DNA of 64,000 nucleotides from SLRI01 sp036796215 (GTDB lineage: Bacteria; Pseudomonadota; Alphaproteobacteria; Geminicoccales; Geminicoccaceae): assembly GCA_036796215.1 (NCBI GenBank), contig DAIRDJ010000002.1:17607-81606 (forward strand), in the 5' to 3' direction. The notes beneath the pieces are model-generated. The model was not told the DNA's origin. It saw only the letters and a program-made list of their open reading frames with translations, and ran no database searches. The stretch's first letter is position 1. The number at the start of each line of letters is the position of its first letter. Below are positions 58,680 through 64,000 of this stretch, piece after piece. Position numbers and translations under genes: made by a program.

Positions 58680-59069
58680 ATGAATATCGGTGCCGCAGCC
58701 GAGCGCTCGGGCCTGCCGGCCAAGACCATTCGCTACTACGAGGAGGTCGGCCTCGTCCGGCCGGCCAAGCGGCAGGACAACCGCTATCGCGACTATGACG
58801 AGGCGGACGTGCATCGCCTCTGCTTCGTCCAGCGTGCCCGGGGCCTCGGCTTCAGCGTCGAGCAGTGCCGCGATCTGCTGGCCCTTTACGACGACAAGAG
58901 CCGGGCGAGTGCGGACGTCAAGGCGATTGCCCTCGAGCACATCGCCGAGATCGACAGCCGGATTCAGGCCCTCCAGCAGATGCGGGCCACGCTCGCGGCG
59001 TTGGCCGAGAAGTGCCATGGCGACGACCGGCCGTCCTGCCCGATCCTCGCCGATCTCGCCGCTGATTGA
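58680..59069 (+). CDS. cueR: MerR-family copper-responsive regulator CueR
   Basis: It is 129 residues with an N-terminal MerR helix-turn-helix (MNIGAAAERSGLPAKTIRYY), a dimerising helix at about 75-110 and a C-terminal metal loop CHGDDRPSC with Cys112 and Cys120, the exact positions of the Cu(I) ligands in E. coli CueR. It therefore senses Cu(I) or other monovalent coinage metals. No copper ATPase or oxidase gene is next to it. The start codon follows the REPIN-like pair closely, with little room for its own promoter. Confidence 0.9.
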   Translation: MNIGAAAERSGLPAKTIRYYEEVGLVRPAKRQDNRYRDYDEADVHRLCFVQRARGLGFSVEQCRDLLALYDDKSRASADVKAIALEHIAEIDSRIQALQQMRATLAALAEKCHGDDRPSCPILADLAAD

Positions 59070-59073
59070 GGGC

Positions 59074-59943
59074 CTAGTCGTCCCCGGCGAGGAAGTCGCG
59101 GATCAGTGCCAGACGCCTGCGGTGCACGGCGGGATCGCGGTCCATGAAGGGATGGGCGAAGTCGGGGTGGACCGCGACCCTGCCGCCACGCTCGCGGATC
59201 GCCTCGATCAGCTCTCGCGACTGGCGGAGCGGCACCACGCTGTCGGCCTCGCCGCCGACGAACATGACACCTGGCACCGCCTCCGGCAGGTTCGAGACCG
59301 GGTCGAGCGTCTCGGGGCAGCCGAAGGGTGAGACGCGGGCGGGCGAGCCGTCGATGACGAAGCGCTCCGGCCGCTCCGCCGCGTGCAGATGCGGCAGCAC
59401 GTTGGCGAGCACGATGCCGCCCATCGAGATGCCGTAGAAGGCGAGAGGTGCCGTGCTGTCGGCCGCAAGGCGTTGGGCGAGCTCGAGATGGTCGCCGATG
59501 ATCGCGAGCAGCCGCGGCCGGCCGTCGGAGGCGCCATAGCCGCGATAGTCGAGGACGACGACCTCGAGCCCCGCCTCGGCGAGCGGCGTGAAGGCCGGGA
59601 GGATCTGGTCGGCGAGCATGGCATTGCCGCCGGCGACCAGCACGGTGCGGCGAACGCGCCCACCCGGCTGGCGGCTCGCCAGTCGATAGCCGCGCAACGT
59701 GCGGCCGTCGCGGGTCCGATGGGTGACCGGCTCGACCCCCGCCAGGCCCTCGACGCGACGCGGGTCGGCGCTGCCGGCAAGCCGGCTCCAGCTCCAGAAC
59801 GCGAGCCGCTCGCGCAAGGGGCCGCAGACCGTGACCTCGGGGGCTTCCGGCAGGCCGGGTTCGGCGCGGAGGCCGGTGGCCGAGAGGATGCCCATGGTGA
59901 CTCCGAGGATGAAGCCGATAAGGGTGGGGTGCTGCTCGCGCAT
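59074..59943 (-). CDS. Alpha/beta hydrolase
   Basis: It is 289 residues. ATG 59943 is followed by a hydrophobic signal (LIGFILGVTMGILSATGLRA). The fold is clear from VVVLDYRGYGASDGRPRLL, the nucleophile elbow YGISMGG (about Ser167), ADSVVPLRQSRELIEAI and the catalytic His in HPDFAHPFMDRD. An oxyanion segment lies in VLVAGGNAMLADQI. It is periplasmic or membrane-anchored. It is convergent with cueR (4 nt). Confidence 0.87.
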   Translation of the reverse strand: MREQHPTLIGFILGVTMGILSATGLRAEPGLPEAPEVTVCGPLRERLAFWSWSRLAGSADPRRVEGLAGVEPVTHRTRDGRTLRGYRLASRQPGGRVRRTVLVAGGNAMLADQILPAFTPLAEAGLEVVVLDYRGYGASDGRPRLLAIIGDHLELAQRLAADSTAPLAFYGISMGGIVLANVLPHLHAAERPERFVIDGSPARVSPFGCPETLDPVSNLPEAVPGVMFVGGEADSVVPLRQSRELIEAIRERGGRVAVHPDFAHPFMDRDPAVHRRRLALIRDFLAGDD

Positions 59944-60047
59944 GGTCGATAGTGTCGCATCGGCCGGGGTCGACAGACCACCCAAAACTTTGTCATAGCA
60001 ACCCGACGGTCGTTCAGGACGCCAGTGCCGGGGGAAGGACACGGATC

Positions 60048-60506
60048 ATGCCGCTCGAGAAGAAGACCATCTGGCTGCTCGTCGCCGACAGTGCCAAGGC
60101 CCGGCTCTTCGGGGTCGACCGTCGCGAGCGGTCTCTTGTTGTCCTGGACGAGTGGCAGGACGACGTGGCGAGCGGCAAGGCGCAGGACATCGACGCGGAC
60201 CGCCCCGGGCGGACCTTCGACAGCGCCGGGCCCGGCCGCCACGCGATGCAGCCGCCGAGCGACCCCAAGGGGGTGGCCAAGGCCCGCTTCGTCGCGATGC
60301 TCGCCGACCATCTCGCCGCCGAGGCCAAGCAGAACGGCTTCGACGAACTGCACCTGGTGGCGGCACCGCGCACCCTCGGTGAGTTCCGCGACCTTTTGGA
60401 TCCCGCAGTCAAGGGGCGGCTCGCCCATGAGGAGGCCAAGGATTTGACCCAACTGACCAAGCCCGAGCTCGAGAAGGCTCTGGGCAGCCGGTTTTGGCCG
60501 GTCTGA
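60048..60506 (+). CDS. Host attachment family protein
   Basis: It is 152 residues. It matches the small alphaproteobacterial host_attach (baeRF-like) family: KTIWLLVADSAKARLF at the start, then FDSAGPGRHAMQPPSDP and ARFVAMLADHLAAEAKQNGFDELHLVAAPRTLGEFRDLL. The C-terminal LTKPELEKALGSRFWPV is also typical. The fold resembles eRF1 domain 2-like ribosome-associated proteins; the host attachment role is a family label. It precedes 3-hydroxyacyl-CoA dehydrogenase by 4 nt. Confidence 0.85.
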   Translation: MPLEKKTIWLLVADSAKARLFGVDRRERSLVVLDEWQDDVASGKAQDIDADRPGRTFDSAGPGRHAMQPPSDPKGVAKARFVAMLADHLAAEAKQNGFDELHLVAAPRTLGEFRDLLDPAVKGRLAHEEAKDLTQLTKPELEKALGSRFWPV

Positions 60507-60510
60507 GCCG

Positions 60511-61617
60511 ATGGTAGCGAAAGCAATCGAGAGCGTCGGCATTGTCGGTGCCGGCACCATGGGCAGCGGCATCGCGACGGCTGCGGCAGCACACGGCTGC
60601 ACGGTCTGGGTGTTCGACCGCTCGGCAGCGCAGGTCGAGGCGGCGATCGAGGCGGCCGGCTCGTTCATCGCCCGGCAGGCGGAGAAGGGCCGGATGACCG
60701 CAGCCGATGCGGCCGCTGCCAAGGAGCGGTTGCAGCCGGCAGCGGCGCTTGCCGATCTCGCCCGTGCGGATCTGGTGATCGAGGCGGTGTTCGAGGATTT
60801 CGACCTCAAGGCCGGCCTGTTCGAGGAGCTGTCGCGCGAGCTGCCGGCAGAGGCGCTGATCGCGACCAATACGAGCTGTCTTCGGGTCGACGATCTGGCC
60901 TCCCATGTCACCGGTCCCGAGCGGTTTTTGGGCCTGCACTTCTTCAGCCCGGCGCAGATCAATCCGGTGGTCGAGGTGGTCCGCGGCAAGGTCAGTGATC
61001 CGGCCCTGGTCGATCGGGCCGAGGCGTTCTGCCGGGCGATCGGCAAGCAGCCGATCCGCTGCCGGGACAGCTACGGCTTTGCGATCAATCGCTTCTTCTG
61101 CCCCTACACCAACGAGGCGGTGCGGCTGCTCGACGAGGGCCTGGCGGATGCTGCCACCATCGACCGGGCGGCCGAGGCGGCGTTCGGGGTCGCGATGGGC
61201 CCCTTTGCCGTGCAGAACATCATCAAGCCCCGGATCAACCTGCACGCCATCCAGAACCTCGCCCCGCTCGGCCCGTTCTACACGGCGGCAGCCGGGCTCG
61301 TGGCCCAGGGTGAGCGCGACGCGCCCTGGCCGATCGAGGGCACGCCACCACCGATCCAGGCGGTGCCGCCGCAGTTGGTCGATCGGCTCATGGCGGCCGT
61401 CTTCATTCCCGTTCTGGAACTCTTGGATGAGGATGTCGCAGCGCCCGCCGATATCGACAACGGTGCGCGCCTGGCGCTGCGCTTCGGGCGGCCGCCGTGT
61501 GCCTTGATGGACGAGCTGGGTGCTGCCCGGGTGGCAGGCCTAGTCCAGCCGCTGCTCGCCCACTACGGCGCGCCGGTGCCGGCGTCGATCGAGCGGGTGG
61601 GCACGCTCTTGGCCTGA
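60511..61617 (+). CDS. 3-hydroxyacyl-CoA dehydrogenase family protein
   Basis: This NAD-dependent enzyme has 368 residues. The cofactor motif is VGIVGAGTMGSGIATAAAAHG (about residues 9-29). The catalytic Ser is in NTSCLRVDDLASHV, the His in GLHFFSPAQINPVVEVV and the Asn in DSYGFAINRFFCPY. The C-terminal helical domain is intact. It may act in beta-oxidation or in PHB turnover, given the phasin gene downstream. Confidence 0.92.
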   Translation: MVAKAIESVGIVGAGTMGSGIATAAAAHGCTVWVFDRSAAQVEAAIEAAGSFIARQAEKGRMTAADAAAAKERLQPAAALADLARADLVIEAVFEDFDLKAGLFEELSRELPAEALIATNTSCLRVDDLASHVTGPERFLGLHFFSPAQINPVVEVVRGKVSDPALVDRAEAFCRAIGKQPIRCRDSYGFAINRFFCPYTNEAVRLLDEGLADAATIDRAAEAAFGVAMGPFAVQNIIKPRINLHAIQNLAPLGPFYTAAAGLVAQGERDAPWPIEGTPPPIQAVPPQLVDRLMAAVFIPVLELLDEDVAAPADIDNGARLALRFGRPPCALMDELGAARVAGLVQPLLAHYGAPVPASIERVGTLLA

Positions 61618-61634
61618 TCCCGGACCCCATCCCG

Positions 61635-61674
61635 GCTGCGCTGCAACGCCGTTTTTTTATTGTGCAGCGCAGCA
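61635..61674. promoter_or_regulatory. Inverted repeat upstream of the phasin gene, candidate PhaR site
   Basis: GCTGCGCTGCA (61635-61645) and its exact complement TGCAGCGCAGC (61663-61673) flank a spacer with seven T. The second arm fits the degenerate PhaR consensus TGCRNYGCASMA as I recall it for Rhodobacter phasin promoters. It lies about 70-110 nt before the phasin ATG. Confidence 0.5.
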
Positions 61675-61745
61675 CAAATCCGCTTGCGTGGCTAACCAGC
61701 GGTGCTACTTATTGGGGACCCCTACATTCTCCTGGGAGGGTCAAA

Positions 61746-62123
61746 ATGACCACCAAGTCCAGTGCGTCCGGCGTTTCCGTGCCCAAGGTCGACTTCGAGG
61801 CCGTGATGGCGTTGCAGAAGGCGAACCTCGAGACGGTCGTCGCCGCACAGAAGATCATGTTCGATCTCGCGCAGACCATGGCCAAGCGCCAGAGCGAGAT
61901 GATGAAGGACATGTTCGCCCGCAGCGAGGCGATGATGAAGGGCTTCGACGGCAAGAAGCAGCCGCAGCACTACATGGACGACGCCAAGGCCGCCATGGAG
62001 AAGGCGATTGCCGAGGCCAAGGAGACCATGGATCTGGGCATGAAGGCGCAGACCGAGGTGGTCGATCTCTTCGTCAAGCGGGCGACCGCCAATTTCGACG
62101 AGGCCAAGTCGCTCTCCGCCTGA
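61746..62123 (+). CDS. Phasin family protein
   Basis: This is a 125-residue granule-surface protein that coats poly-3-hydroxybutyrate inclusions. The phasin_2 pattern is visible: VDFEAVMALQKANLETVVAAQ, then the amphipathic MFDLAQTMAKRQSEMMKDMFARS, and EKAIAEAKETMDLGMKAQTEV at the end. It is almost wholly helical. ATG 61746 is preceded by GGGAGGGTCAAA. A PhaR-type inverted repeat upstream fits known regulation. Confidence 0.92.
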   Translation: MTTKSSASGVSVPKVDFEAVMALQKANLETVVAAQKIMFDLAQTMAKRQSEMMKDMFARSEAMMKGFDGKKQPQHYMDDAKAAMEKAIAEAKETMDLGMKAQTEVVDLFVKRATANFDEAKSLSA

Positions 62124-62223
62124 GGCGATCGACTAGGCTCGACCTCTCGCTCGCCGGGCGAGGCGGGCGGCGAGGTGTTGATGCACGGACCGGGCAACTG
62201 AGCCCGTTCGTGGCAGAGCGAAG

Positions 62224-62254
62224 CGGCTCTCGGCCATCGGTCGTGAGCCGTTTT
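62224..62254 (+). terminator. Rho-independent-like terminator after the phasin gene
   Basis: CGGCTC (62224-62229) pairs with GAGCCG (62245-62250). After one mismatch the stem continues for 5 bp around the loop ATC, and four T follow. It lies 100 nt past the phasin stop. Confidence 0.6.
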
Positions 62255-62365
62255 CGTCAACGGGCATGCGATAAAATCGCGGCACCAGGCTGTGCCCTCT
62301 TCTTCGACGCTTGCCTTGTTCCGAGAGCCGGGCAGGATGGGGGTCCAACCGCAGCGGACCCGTCC

Positions 62366-63271
62366 ATGTCGAACGTCGTCGATCGTCATCTCAACCGGCC
62401 GAGTGCACGCGAGGATCTCGAGCACGCGAAGGAAGTGCCGCCGACGCCGCAGAGCAAGGCGGCGAGCTATCGCTTGGCGTTCGCCGATCCCGACTTCCTG
62501 CTGCGTGACGAGCTGCGCCCGGTGCGCCTCCAGCTCGAGCTCTTGAAGCCCGAGCTGGAGCTGCAGGAGATGGCGATCGAATCGACCGTCGTCGTCTACG
62601 GCAGTGCGCGCATCGACGACCCCGAGACAGCAGCCCAGCTGCTCGCCGAGGCCGAGATCGACGCGGCGTCGGATCCGGCCAAGGCCAAGGAGGTCGAGCG
62701 CTGCAAGAAAGCGGTCGCCCGCGCGCACTACTATAGCGAGGCGCGGCGCTTCGGGCGGATCGTGTCGGAGACCACCCAGGTGGGGTCCACCCGGCACTTC
62801 GTCATCGTCACCGGTGGTGGTCCGGGCGTCATGGAGGCGGCCAATCGCGGTGCGGCCGATGTGGGGGCGGTCTCGATCGGCCTCAACATCACGCTGCCGC
62901 ACGAGCAGGCCCCCAATCCCTACGTCACGCCCGAGCTCTCCTTCCAGTTCCACTATTTCGCGCTCCGGAAGATGCATTTTCTGATGCGTGCCCGGGCGCT
63001 TGTCGTCTTTCCCGGCGGCTTCGGCACGCTTGACGAGCTCTTTGAATCCCTGTGCCTGATCCAGACGCAGAAGGTGCGCAAGATCCCGGTGCTGCTCTTC
63101 GATCGGGCCTACTGGTCGCGGATCATCGATTTCGCCGCACTGCTCGAGGAGGAGGTGATCAGCCCGCACGATCTCGAGCTTTTCCACTATGTCGACACGG
63201 CGGAGGAGGCCTGGGCGTTCATCCGCGAGCATTACGGCCTCGCCCGCGACACCGATGTGGCGGCCGACTGA
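62366..63271 (+). CDS. LOG-family protein (cytokinin riboside phosphate phosphoribohydrolase-like)
   Basis: This Rossmann-fold protein has 301 residues. The LOG motif PGGFGTLDELFE (about residues 214-225) and the nucleotide-site VTGGGPGVMEAANRGA are present. An N-terminal extension of about 75 residues precedes the core. Many bacterial LOG-like proteins are nucleosidases for AMP/CMP. ATG 62366 (MSNVVDRHLNRPSARED) is chosen since the core needs it. Its stop overlaps the next start by one base (TGATG), so the two are coupled. Confidence 0.9.
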   Translation: MSNVVDRHLNRPSAREDLEHAKEVPPTPQSKAASYRLAFADPDFLLRDELRPVRLQLELLKPELELQEMAIESTVVVYGSARIDDPETAAQLLAEAEIDAASDPAKAKEVERCKKAVARAHYYSEARRFGRIVSETTQVGSTRHFVIVTGGGPGVMEAANRGAADVGAVSIGLNITLPHEQAPNPYVTPELSFQFHYFALRKMHFLMRARALVVFPGGFGTLDELFESLCLIQTQKVRKIPVLLFDRAYWSRIIDFAALLEEEVISPHDLELFHYVDTAEEAWAFIREHYGLARDTDVAAD

Positions 63272-64000
63272 TGGCGCCGCGCAAGGAGCCCGCCGTCTCT
63301 CTCGCCTTTCACGGTGCCGCCTCCACCGTCACCGGCTCCTGCTTCCTGCTGGAGACGGCCAGGGGCCGCCTGCTCGTCGATTGCGGGCTCTTTCAGGGCA
63401 CCAAGACCGTCCGCGAGCTGAATTACAAGGACTTCCCCTTCGATCCGAAGGCCGTCGACGCGCTGCTCCTCACCCACGCCCATATCGACCACAGCGGGCT
63501 GATCGCCAAGCTGACCCGGCACGGCTTTTCCGGCCCGATCATCGCGACCGAGCCCACCGCCGACCTTTTGGCCTTCATGCTGCCGGACAGCGGCTACATC
63601 CAGGAGAGCGAGGTCGAGCGCCTCAACCGCCGCAACCGGCAGCGCGGCCGGGACAAGGTGGAGCCGATCTATACCAAGGCCGACGCCGAGGCGGCGCTCG
63701 AGCAGGTGCAGACCTGCGCCTACGACGAATGGCTCGAGCCCATGGCCGGGGTCCGGGCCCGCTACTGGAATGCCGGGCACATCCTGGGCTCGGCCTCGAT
63801 CGAGCTCGAGGTCCAAGCCAATGGCGACCGCCCCCTTCGCCTCCTCTTCTCGGGCGATATCGGCCCCGACGAAAAAGCCTTCCACCGCATGCCCGAGGCA
63901 CCGAGCGACCTCGACTACCTGATCGTCGAGAGCACCTACGGTAATCGCGACCGGGTCGAGGTGACGCTCGAGCAGCGCCGGCAGAAGCTCGGCCAGGAGG
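63271..64000 (+). CDS. MBL-fold (CPSF/Ysh1-like) metallo-hydrolase, partial
   Basis: It has at least 243 residues and runs off the right edge. The metal motif THAHIDHSG (HxHxDH, about residues 68-76) and the later AGHILGSASIELEV with FSGDIGPDEKAF fit RNase-type beta-CASP metallo-beta-lactamases such as YSH1-like proteins. The start MAPRKEPAVSLAFHGAASTVTGSCFLLET is typical for the family. It overlaps the LOG-family gene by one base. RNA or DNA processing is likely. Confidence 0.9.
   Translation, partial: MAPRKEPAVSLAFHGAASTVTGSCFLLETARGRLLVDCGLFQGTKTVRELNYKDFPFDPKAVDALLLTHAHIDHSGLIAKLTRHGFSGPIIATEPTADLLAFMLPDSGYIQESEVERLNRRNRQRGRDKVEPIYTKADAEAALEQVQTCAYDEWLEPMAGVRARYWNAGHILGSASIELEVQANGDRPLRLLFSGDIGPDEKAFHRMPEAPSDLDYLIVESTYGNRDRVEVTLEQRRQKLGQE

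Overview
The window is very GC-rich DNA (judged by eye, not computed) from an alphaproteobacterium, probably a Rhodospirillales-like lineage. The evidence is the core block rne / amiC / mrcA / prfB, a phasin gene with a PhaR-like site, Pmp3 and DUF6460-type membrane proteins, CueR, HemW, and many ABC and tripartite tricarboxylate transporters with oxidoreductases. I see no rRNA or tRNA gene, CRISPR array, prophage or insertion sequence.

Layout. 1-8676: housekeeping block: RNase E (minus, runs off the left edge), then amidase, penicillin-binding protein 1A and RF2 with its programmed frameshift. 8794-11297: patatin-like lipase, a small periplasmic protein and a muramidase. 11503-18931: an ABC importer followed by three aldo/keto reductases. 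19189-24607: two Cys-type sulfatases, an enolase-superfamily enzyme and an unrecognised protein coupled to the first sulfatase. 24666-25297: a Phd/VapC-like toxin-antitoxin pair. 25467-34547: LysR regulator, TctCBA transporter, LarA-like racemase, a split UxaA-type lyase, a ketopantoate-reductase-like enzyme and a second enolase-superfamily enzyme. 34688-39656: SDR, GMC oxidoreductase, a third sulfatase and a LacI regulator. 39804-46611: a LacI-facing CUT1 sugar importer (no ATPase) fused into one operon with SMP-30 lactonase, an AroE-like enzyme, a PhyH dioxygenase and a sugar isomerase. 47064-53240: small membrane proteins, a proline-racemase-family enzyme, HemW, MscL and a ribose-type ABC importer. 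53556-56004: a CsgG/Hfa-like locus. 56210-64000: an orphan CoxL-like subunit, CueR, hydrolase, host-attachment-family protein, 3-hydroxyacyl-CoA dehydrogenase, phasin, LOG-family protein and an MBL-fold protein that runs off the right edge.

How the genes work together. The middle 28 kb looks like a catabolic island for sulfated or acidic carbohydrate-derived compounds: import (ABC, TTT), desulfation (three sulfatases), oxidation (GMC, SDR, AKR), lactone opening (SMP-30), and dehydration or epimerisation (enolase superfamily, UxaA, LarA-like, isomerase). The substrates are not readable from sequence.

Most interesting: (a) 53556-56004, a CsgG-family outer-membrane lipoprotein flanked by two secreted proteins. 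One of these consists entirely of five ~51-residue repeats with a Q...Q...N and TNxxN ladder, which suggests a curli- or holdfast-anchor-like functional amyloid system. (b) Two dispersed palindromic repeat families, one arranged in REPIN-like inverted pairs and the other centred on a GTACC-GGTAC palindrome. The latter supplies the stop codon of a GMC oxidoreductase and sits in a rearranged 450-bp patch holding a copy of the 3' end of the neighbouring isomerase gene.
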